Origin: Larix sibirica
Taxonomy: Eukaryota; Streptophyta; Pinopsida; Pinales; Pinaceae
Reading direction: 5' to 3'
Length of the DNA: 12,391 nucleotides
NCBI GenBank assembly: GCA_004151065.3
Contig: NWUY0304141335.1
Span: forward strand, 1 to 12,391
Each line of letters begins with the position of its first letter. Within the stretch, counting starts at the first letter, position 1. A program made the translations under genes and the position numbers. Shown piece by piece: positions 1 through 12,391 of the stretch. The notes beneath the pieces are model-generated. The model was not told the origin of the DNA. It saw only the letters and a program-made list of their open reading frames with translations, and made no database searches.

Positions 1-1383
1 TTGTTTTTAATTTTTGTCTAAATTCTAACTCATAATTATAAAGTTACAAAGGACAAATTTATTCTTATTGCTAGTTATAAAGTTACACAATTTGCACTGT
101 TATCCTTTTTGTTCTTACTTTTTATCCAACATTACTCATAAATATTTTAAATACGTTGTTATGACGCTGATGGAATTTTAGGAGATTCTCAAACTCCTAA
201 ATCGCAGAGATTAATTCCCTTTCTTTTTATAAACAAAATGTCTTATTTCACCCCTATAACCCCAATTACATTGTGAAATGGAGAGAAATGTGCCCATAGA
301 GAAGGTTTTTTTTTGCCATGAGTGGCTCATAACCGTCTTTAACTCATCAAGTGATAGATTAGGGCCATTTGTAACATTTTCTAACACCAAAGTCATTTAT
401 ATTATTAGCTTATCTAGGGTCATTATCTTTATTTATTGCAATTTGAAACCACCCAATTTTGTTCAATTGCTAAGCCCTCCTACCAAGTGGATTTACAATT
501 TCTTTTATTCCCCCCCCACAAAAGCATTTACCTTCAAGCAAGACATTTTCGTGGGGACCTTGCTTGACACATTGTTTCCAATAAAACTATATAATTTCAT
601 AATTAAAGACTTGCAACCAACAATAGTGCTCATACTCTAGCATGATTTCTCTAAGACGGCCCTTCCTCCAATCAACATTGATGCATATCCATATAGTGTT
701 AGATGTTGGTCTAACCCTACTATCAAGGTATTCATATCGTGTTAGATGTTGAGCTAACCTTATTATCAAGGTTCGAAATAATGAATTTACCCAAATTATT
801 ATTTTTTATTTCAAAATTTAGAAAGAATTCATTATATTACTTAGATTGGAACTAATGAAAGCAATTCAAAATTTGGATTGAAGCCAGAATAACCATTACT
901 TTATAAGAACCTTGCTTTGCAAGTGGACCATACACCACAAACAATAAAAATATACAATACTACAATAAATTCTAGAATAAAAAATCACTTCACAACTTGG
1001 TAAACATTTTTCCCATTATAATGTCACCTTCAACTATTCAAAAAAATCCAATCTGAAAGGTATATTCACTATGTTCATAATCCATCTAATAGGCATCTAA
1101 ACTTATGGGGTTAGAAGCACTAGGGAGTGTACCAATAAATCATTTATATAAGATTTCGATAAATAAAATGATATCTTTTAACATTAAAAAAATTAAAATT
1201 TACAAATAATTATATATATATATAATGCTAATATTAATATTTGACAATAGTGAAATGGAAGTCTATTCATTATTTATACATTTATATTGTATATATCAAT
1301 TTTTAAGTTTATTTATTTATACACATAATACAATTATATATTAAGGTTTTAAGTTTATGTCAACCAAAAAAACTAAACATTAT
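1..1383. other. AT-rich intergenic spacer, no gene recognised
   Basis: This stretch is strongly AT-rich and all six frames are broken by frequent stops. The longest open frame, at 278-640 on the plus strand, has low-complexity content and resembles no family I know. Visible structure is limited to small repeats. A 13-bp motif TTATAAAGTTACA occurs at 36-48 and 75-87. An imperfect 40-bp repeat lies at 690-772. A short TA run lies at 1211-1224 within a long A/T-only tract. I see no tRNA, rRNA or recognisable transposon protein. It could be old, unrecognisable transposon sequence. Confidence 0.7.
690..772. repeat. Imperfect 40-bp tandem repeat with small palindromes
   Basis: Two copies, 690-729 and 733-772, are separated by 3 bp and match at most positions. 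Both begin CATAT.GTGTTAGATGTTG and end TATCAAGGT. Each holds a small inverted repeat: GTTAGA/TCTAAC around a 6-base loop in copy 1, and GTTAG/CTAAC in copy 2. I see no coding sense. It may be a local duplication or a fragment of a repeat family. Confidence 0.75.
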
Positions 1384-1666
1384 GCTTCTTTTTTTCTCAC
1401 ACAAAAAAATAGCTATACTTTCATTATAAAAGTATATGAAAATGTCAAGATACAATCATCGTTGTCAACAACCAAGTGTCCAAACAAACCCGCACACAAT
1501 ATCTCACTAACGGAACCAAGGATACATCAACCACAATATCTAACAACACAACAAACAACCAGGAGAAGCAAACCCAAAAAAGTAGGTAGACAGTCACAAG
1601 AAGGATATATATGCCAATAAGTATGAAGGAAAAAAGGATAATAAATGCCGCATAATATACAAAAAT
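1384..1666 (-). other. Probable LINE 3' untranslated tail
   Basis: This lies after the last stop of the RNase H frame (1667-1669, minus strand). It holds no open frame of interest on the minus strand. On that strand it ends in a run of seven A before GAAGC, at about 1386-1392, which could be the remnant of the LINE poly(A) tail. Another A-rich patch nearby makes the exact end uncertain. Confidence 0.5.
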
Positions 1667-2180
1667 TCAAATAGATAAAATATCTCTAGAGAATATCTGA
1701 TAATATTGGATCCACAACCAAAATAATGGAGAAAAAATGTCCACACTACCAGATGATTGCAAATGGCCCTCTTCCCATGCCTCGTAATAGATAAAACCCT
1801 CCACTGCCACAAGACCCCTCCTAAATAAAGCATATGCATGTATATTGTACTCCTGGAAGATATGAATGATGGAGATGTGTGGCACATCTTTTAGAAAAGT
1901 ATTAATTTGGTCCATCCAAGGTTTAAGCGGTAAATCCTTAATGGGACATAATCCACTTGCCCAATTTACTATAATCATTGAGTCCCCCACAATTTGCTGC
2001 AAAGAAATATGATGAAGCTTTGAAAAATAAAGTACTAATCAAAGAGCCATGAGCTCACCTCTTGTATTTGTCCCTGACCCACAGTTCATCCACATATTAA
2101 AAGGTCGCTTATGGTCCAATTCAATGGAATCACCAACCCCACATTTACTGGCACGATCGTGAGAAGCACCATCGAATTTT
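1667..2180 (-). pseudogene. LINE ribonuclease H domain (RVT_3 type), inactivated
   Basis: In an intact element this domain would remove the RNA strand of the cDNA hybrid. The minus-strand frame shows KFDGAS near 2180-2163 (first catalytic Asp codon at 2171-2173), then CGSGTNTRGELMAL with the second acidic residue, then GDSMIIVNW with the third. The tail reads QEYNIHAYALFRRGL where the family normally has an ADALS-like motif, so the last catalytic Asp appears to be replaced by Tyr. A TGA at 2039-2041 interrupts the frame after ELMAL, where the family usually has Trp; this fits a single G-to-A change. The frame ends at the stop at 1667-1669. Both lesions argue that the domain is dead. Confidence 0.85.
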
Positions 2181-2440
2181 TCCTTCCTACCAACTGTAAG
2201 AAGCTACAAATATCTTTTAATCTTGGTTGAACCATGAAGAGAACCCGAGGAGGAACCTAAATATTCCAAGAATCCCAATATAGCTTTCCTTGCACTCCAC
2301 TCTAGTTTTATAAATTTGTTTTCGAAGATACAGGAATTCCTCGATTTCCACATTTCCGAAAGGATGAAACATGCCACTTCACCAAATTGAGGATTCTGTA
2401 TAAACCAATTCTCGAGGCATTCTTGTAATGTGTCTCCACA

Positions 2441-2956
2441 CTAAGCCGATATATTTATGAAGGAGTGACTGACAGACATCCAAGTTTGAGCAGAGTAAGA
2501 ACATATAACAAACATATGGTGGAATGATTCAACATCTTTCTTGTATAGTAGACAAATATTTGGCCCAATAAAACCCCTTTTTTGCAAATTGTCCCACGAA
2601 AGAATTTTGTTTTCCAGTGCTAGCCAAATGAAAATTCTTACCTTCTTTGGCAATTTCCATTTCCAACATAAATTATACCACCATTTCTCCACTGCTGGAT
2701 AATTTGACATAATGGCATCATAAGCTAATTTAGCTATCAAAGTTATATCTTGAGTATTCCAAGACCATTTGATTTGGTCTACACCTCCTGAGATCTGAAT
2801 GTTTCCTCTATAGAGGCCAAAAATATATTCTGACCATTCCTTTGCTAGGCATCCATGCAATCCCAACCGAGAGGCACCACTACATTTATGTTGGGTACTG
2901 TATGACAAGTTAGAAACTAGAGCATGATTAAGTGAATAGATTCCTCGCGAACACAA
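2441..2956 (-). pseudogene. LINE zf-RVT region and linker, broken
   Basis: The 171-codon minus-strand frame has the typical post-reverse-transcriptase region of plant LINEs. It shows an aromatic-rich stretch (WWYNLCWKWKLPKKVRIFIW), then LALENKILSWDNLQKRGF, then a Cys/His cluster, ICLLYKKD followed by ESFHHMFVICSYS. The family pattern is a CxxC pair followed by HxxxxC. Here the second Cys of the pair reads Tyr (CLLY), so the presumed zinc site is damaged. The continuation down to about 2250 still shows a linker (for example LQECLENWF and MWKSRNSCIFENK) joining it to the RNase H domain, after a TAG stop near 2440. Confidence 0.85.
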
Positions 2957-3028
2957 TAGGAATATAAGCTCTAGAGAATGTCTGTAATTTAGAGGCCCAT
3001 CAATGATAGGGTCTTCACCAAATTGTAT

Positions 3029-4850
3029 TTATCGCCCATTACCTGGATACCAATCCAACCATTCTCCGAAGACATAGAAAGATGATAAAAGACTAGCACA
3101 AATATTTGATATTCCTTTCTTGGTCTTGTCCTTTGATCGAATCCATTGAACTATAGACCGGTTCCTAATATATTTATCCTTGATTATATTACTCCATAGG
3201 CTCTCAACCATTAATGCCCTCCATAAACTCTTTGCCAATAAAGTTGTTGCAAAATTGTTGATGTTTTTTAAACACCAGCCTCCCCTAGATTTTGGACTTG
3301 CCAATATTATCCACTCAACTAAATGAAACTTATGATTATCACTACCCGAACAAATAAAATTGAGTATTTTCCTTCGAATTCCATATAGAATTGATTTCAG
3401 AATTTTACATAGTGATAACCAATACACCGATAAATTTTGTAAAACAGATTTGGCCAATGTTACCCTTCGACCAATAGATAACCATTTCCAGCACCAATGA
3501 TGCATCCTCTTGTCGAAATGCTTCAGAAGCCAATGCTAATAAGCAACCATGTATCCATTCGACTTTATAAAGTATCCAAGATATTTTGTTCCCTCATCAA
3601 GTTCAAATGCTTTATACGGCAAGAGTTGTAAAATTTTCGCGAGCTGCTCATCTTTAGTATTGTGATTTAATATGTTTGATTTTGAAGCGTTTATTTCCAT
3701 ACTTGTTGACTTATAAAAAAGATTTAAGATATTCTTGATATAACCCCATTCATCCTTCTGACCCACCCCAAATAGCATCACATCAACAACGAATGGTAAA
3801 TGAGAGATTACTATCTTGGATGTGAGATTCTTAATACCTTTTATATCAGTATTTTCCTTTGCCTTGAGTATGAGTCTTCCCAGTGCTTCTATGACAATAA
3901 GGAATAGTAGTGGAGAGAGAGGAAAACCTTGTCTAAGGCCTCTGGAACTAGATATGAAGTCTGTAGGGATTCCATTTATCAGAATAGCATAGCTAACCGA
4001 AGCGACATATGCCATTATCCATTTTATAGACTTCCACGGGATTCCTATTTGTAATAGATCCATTCTTAGGAACCCCCAGTTCACCTTGTCATATGCTTTA
4101 AATATATCCAATTGTAGGATTAGTCCCTTTAAATTCCTCCATTTATGTTATGGAAGGCTTCCTGTGCGAGTCTTATGGCGTCCAAAATCTGCCTATTTTC
4201 TAAAGCTCCAAATTGCTCCATTGACATGCTTCTTGACAAGACTGGTTTGATTCTTTTTGCAATTATCTTTGCTATAATTTTGTAAATTAAGTTACACAAA
4301 GATATTGGCATATACTCATCAAATGATTCTGGATTGGAAGATTTTGGGATTAAAGCAATGAATGTAGAGTTCAGTTCAAAGCAACCGAAACCTTACCTGC
4401 AATTCTTGAATCTCCGACCATTACAAGAATATCATCACCCATGATGTCAAAGAATTCGAGGAAAATATCCATGGTCCATCCATCCAGACCAGGGCTTTTA
4501 GATTTTGCAAAGCCTTTTAGAACTTTTTGAATCTTGACCAATGTCTTTGAATCTTGACCAATGTCACTGGTTTGTAGACCTCTTCCCCTTCTTGATCCGA
4601 AAATAAATGTGGATATTCTTTTATAACCTTTATCTAATCTCTAACTGCTTAGTCACCTGTGTCTTGATAGTAATTTTTGGAATATATAACTGCTTCCTTA
4701 TGTAGATCACCATTATCCCCTATCAACTCGCCTTCTTCGTTCTTTAGTGACCAAATAGAATTATTTACTCTTCTGCAATTTGCATATTTGTGAAAAAAAT
4801 TGTTGTTTTGGTCCCCTAATGATATCCATTAAGCCCTTCTTTTGAGACAC
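3029..4850 (-). pseudogene. LINE reverse transcriptase, multiply disrupted
   Basis: The reverse transcriptase would copy the element's RNA at a nicked target. Reading down the minus strand, the pre-RT region near 4850-4580 shows a FFHKYANCRRVNNSIW-like stretch with in-frame stops. KSPGLDGW lies near 4505-4479. MPISLCNLIYKIIAKIIAKR starts at 4311, and KAYDKVNWGFL, which carries the first catalytic Asp, follows after a frameshift near 4129-4112. SSRGLRQGFPLSPLLF lies near 3960-3900. The catalytic FADD box reads FVVD at 3782-3793. The thumb/connection frame at 3029-3505 contains SPKSRGGWCLKN and LLAKSLWR. Frameshifts are also seen at a 20-bp duplication (4526-4565) and between 3536 and 3505. The copy cannot encode an active enzyme. 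Confidence 0.92.
4526..4565. repeat. Perfect 20-bp tandem duplication inside the LINE
   Basis: The unit TTTGAATCTTGACCAATGTC occurs at 4526-4545 and again, unchanged, at 4546-4565. Its length is not a multiple of three, so it shifts the reverse transcriptase frame between the VTLVKIQ-like segment and the KSPG motif. A single copy would be in frame with both sides, which shows that the duplication arose in this copy after a coding ancestor. Confidence 0.95.
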
Positions 4851-5056
4851 CATGTCTCTTCATCCATATTTAGGATTTTCATTCTACTATGCTCCACATC
4901 CTTTAGGATCAATCTAGATCGATTTGATAGAGGATGATTCAGATTTTTCTTGTAAGTATCCTCAATTTGGGATTCGATCCTGGATAAGTTTGATCTTTAA
5001 GCCTTTTTCCGGTCCTGCTCCCATTTCGTTACCATCTTTTTCAACATTTTTAATTT

Positions 5057-5894
5057 CTAAAGCAGATTATGGGAGGGAGAAGCATATGGATCAGTCTCAT
5101 AGTTTTTCCATTCCTTCCTAACCAAAATTTTGAATTCCTCCTCTTTTAACCAGGTGTGATTGAATTTGAATGGATATGGATTTTTTATGCCTTCAAACTC
5201 CATTTCTAAAAATATTGGATTGTGATCAGAAATGGAAGTATATCCCACCCATGATCTATATATATACATAGTTTCCAATAATTGATCCCCCATCAAGAAT
5301 CTGTCAAGTCGTTTTGACACCCTTTCATTGCTAGACCTACCATTGTTCCAGGCCGAACAGATAGGAACCGACTCTATATCATTCATGCCAGCAGAGGAAA
5401 AAATATCTTGAAAACAATTGCTTAGATTGTCCAATCTTGTTGACTCCCCCCAAGTTTATGCAACAAACATAATAATATTTAAATCGCCTGCTAAAATCAA
5501 GTTAGGAAGCTGTAAAAAACCTCCATCATACACTTGATCCCAAAACTACTTCTTATTTATATACAGACCATAACAATTGATTAGGTTTACTTCGCCCGAG
5601 AAACCAATAATGCTTCACTTGAGAATAATCCCCATGGGAATAATGTAAGCTGATAGATTTAAAGACCTAGGGTTCCATGAAAACAACAGACCCCCAGACT
5701 GCCCATCTGCGTCAGTAGAGCAAATGGCCTAGTATTGTTTGATTCTTTGAAAACAAATTCTAGTTTTTTTCCATTGTTACCATCGTTTCTTGCAATAATA
5801 TTATATCTGGCTTCCATTTATCCAAAATTCTCTTATGGGAAAGTTTTTTATGAGGGCACCCAACCCTATTGATATTTAATGACATAAAGGTCAT
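5057..5894 (-). pseudogene. LINE endonuclease domain (EEP/AP-endonuclease type), disrupted
   Basis: In an active LINE this domain nicks target DNA to prime reverse transcription. The minus-strand frame starts with an ATG at 5894 (MTFMSLNIN), contains KWKPDIILLQETM with the catalytic Glu, and stops at a TAG (5760-5762). A shifted frame continues with GGLLFSWNPRSLNL, then a stop, FSGEVNLINCYGLY, another stop, and LILAGDLN near 5500. The C-terminal frame at 5434-5057 holds NERVSKRLDRFLM and ISDHNPIFLEMEF, the conserved SDH motif. The main catalytic motifs (N, E, GDLN, SDH) are recognisable, but at least three stops and a frameshift separate them. The start at 5894 is the usual place for ORF2 of this family. 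Confidence 0.88.
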
Positions 5895-6361
5895 TTTTAA
5901 ATCCTGGCTAGGGCTTTTAAATCTCTAAGGGCCCTTGTATTTGCAAAAGGAAGATTGTCTAAATCTATCATTCTTTGGATCACCTAATAGGAGATTTTTG
6001 TTGTGCAATACCTCCATGCCTAACACCTTTTGCAGCCATTATGTCAAGGGGTATTGTTTACCATATTTTCCAACTTATCCTCTTTTGAGAGATTCTCAAC
6101 TACAATCTTCCCAATATATGTAGTGAGTTATTTCTTTTTATGCTTTGTTATATGTAAGTGATCTCCATTAGAAAAACATTTAAAACAAATAAAGAAACTT
6201 TACAAATATTTTTAAGAAATAGGATAAGACAATAGAAAAGTATATTCATTATATATAGATATTGGGAATGAGGGTGGGAGGTAACGATGAATCTTTATTC
6301 TTGTGCAAAGACAAGCCCGAGGGTTAGGTTTGTAGTTGAATTCTAAATGTTAGAAGATTAA
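5895..6361. other. Spacer upstream of the LINE, possible ORF1 tail remnant
   Basis: On the minus strand, 6130-5895 has short open pieces just before the endonuclease start (for example AAKGVRHGGIAQQKSPIR and RDLKALARI). They could be the end of ORF1 or the inter-ORF region of the LINE, but I cannot assign them with confidence. From about 6130 to 6361 the sequence is AT-rich and shows no gene. The plus-strand open frame at 5935-6123 runs opposite the LINE remnant and has no family features. Confidence 0.45.
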
Positions 6362-6479
6362 TTTAAATGTAATAACTGAAGTTGTGTAGAATTCTAACCT
6401 TTATTTAAAAAAAAACCAACTTTAAATGTAATAACTGAAGTTGTGTAGAATTCTAACCTTTATTTAAAAAAAAACCAAC
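6362..6479. repeat. Perfect 59-bp tandem duplication in the 5' flank
   Basis: Copy 1 (6362-6420) and copy 2 (6421-6479) are identical over all 59 bases, including a nine-A tract followed by CCAAC. The unit begins TTTAAATGTAATAACTGAAG. The exact match means a recent duplication or a cloning or assembly artefact. It sits about 420 bp upstream of the carboxypeptidase start codon, so it could duplicate promoter elements, though none is recognised inside it. Confidence 0.97.
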
Positions 6480-11957
<5,478 letters not shown>

Positions 11958-12391
11958 CCAATCTTAAAGCCAGAGGAGATCCTAGCGCCAGTTATGACCA
12001 AGTTCAATTCATAATTTATAATTTAGTAAAGTTCAGCGCATTCTCCTCACTTAGTGGAAAGGGGCCTAAACTCAAGGTGCTTGTAGAAAAACAACAATTC
12101 AGCATGGTAAACTTGTTTCTATGACAGTTGCTAATATAATGTAGTATGCTATTATGAACTCTCCACAAACAAGAATTCCTGGAATGCTTTGGTAGCTTCT
12201 TTATTTTTACTTAGTTTTTTGAAATTGTCATAAAGCAATACCGATATCATCTAGAAACATTCATTGCAAGTAAGAGCGCACGGTTGTAAACTGCATATCA
12301 TCGACTATTCAGGCTCAATATGTTCAACAGAGCTTGATTACTAAGTATTCTCATTTATAAATTCTGGCCAAGTATTTTCATTTCTGAATTC
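11958..12391 (+). other. 3' untranslated region and downstream flank
   Basis: This follows the TAG at 11955-11957. No canonical AATAAA was found. Looser A/T-rich signals occur (for example TTCATAATTTATAATTTAG near 12006-12024 and AATATAATG near 12133), as is common in plant genes, so the transcript end cannot be set. No further gene is seen. The last six bases are GAATTC. Confidence 0.6.

Larger units (their letters stand above)
1384..5894 (-). mobile_element. Degenerate L1-type LINE retrotransposon (plant L1 clade, with RNase H)
   Basis: Read on the minus strand, the domains follow the order of the plant L1 ORF2 protein. They are an apurinic-like endonuclease (5894 to about 5057), a linker, reverse transcriptase (about 4850 to 3030), a zf-RVT region (2956-2441) and ribonuclease H (about 2180-1667). 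An untranslated tail then runs to a short A-run (T-run on the plus strand) near 1384-1392. Plant L1 lineages with a C-terminal RNase H are known, so the layout is ordinary. The reading frame is broken by many stops and frameshifts, so the copy is dead. I found no convincing ORF1 (gag-like) protein. Possible 5' remnants reach about 6130. I looked for flanking target-site duplications and found none, so both ends are approximate. Confidence 0.92.

Noticed and set aside
278-640. 120-codon plus-strand open frame
   Set aside because: It is low-complexity and AT-rich, has no recognisable motif, sits in spacer with many stops around it, and has no splice or promoter support.
1594-1887. 97-codon minus-strand frame at the LINE 3' end
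   Set aside because: It overlaps the RNase H frame in a different phase and lacks its motifs, so it is a shadow frame.
1384-6300. Target-site duplication flanking the LINE
   Set aside because: I compared the sequence near the 3' A-run with the region upstream of the endonuclease and found no convincing direct repeat. The LINE 5' end is also not fixed.

Overview
The window looks like plant nuclear DNA. It is AT-rich and gene-poor, holds one intron-split gene with canonical GT-AG junctions, and is loaded with decayed retrotransposons. Two things suggest a seed plant with a large repeat-rich genome, possibly a conifer or other gymnosperm: the wording of the LINE protein remnants and of the carboxypeptidase. 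That assignment is from memory of such families and is tentative.

Layout. Positions 1-1383 are AT-rich spacer with short repeats and no gene I can support. Positions 1384-5894 (perhaps to about 6130) are a minus-strand L1-type LINE. Read 5' to 3' on the minus strand, it holds an endonuclease, reverse transcriptase, a zf-RVT linker, a ribonuclease H domain and a 3' tail. It is dead: there are several stops and frameshifts, and the FADD box of the reverse transcriptase reads FVVD. Positions 5895-6896 are the spacer and 5' flank of the next gene, including a perfect 59-bp tandem duplication.

Positions 6897-11957 on the plus strand hold a complete serine carboxypeptidase-like gene (peptidase family S10) in ten exons. 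I assembled them by hand: all nine introns are GT-AG, every junction keeps phase, and the product is 472 residues. It has a signal peptide, the Ser/Asp/His triad (Ser188, Asp387, His439), six cysteines in the pattern of the three conserved disulfides, and four clear N-glycosylation sequons. It is most likely an active secreted or vacuolar carboxypeptidase of the hydrolytic type, not an acyltransferase.

Intron 4 is 2303 bp, against 102-313 bp for the other eight. Most of the excess looks like a degenerate LTR retrotransposon on the minus strand. The signs are a tRNA-iMet-like primer-binding site, a short gag-like start that runs directly into Ty3/gypsy integrase-like sequence, and two diverged LTR-like segments. 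The intron also holds a GC-richer block with a 30-bp triplet repeat. The last 434 bases are 3' flank, and the window stops exactly on an EcoRI site.

I found no convincing new biological system. The informative content is the intact split protease gene and how mobile elements have decayed around and inside it.
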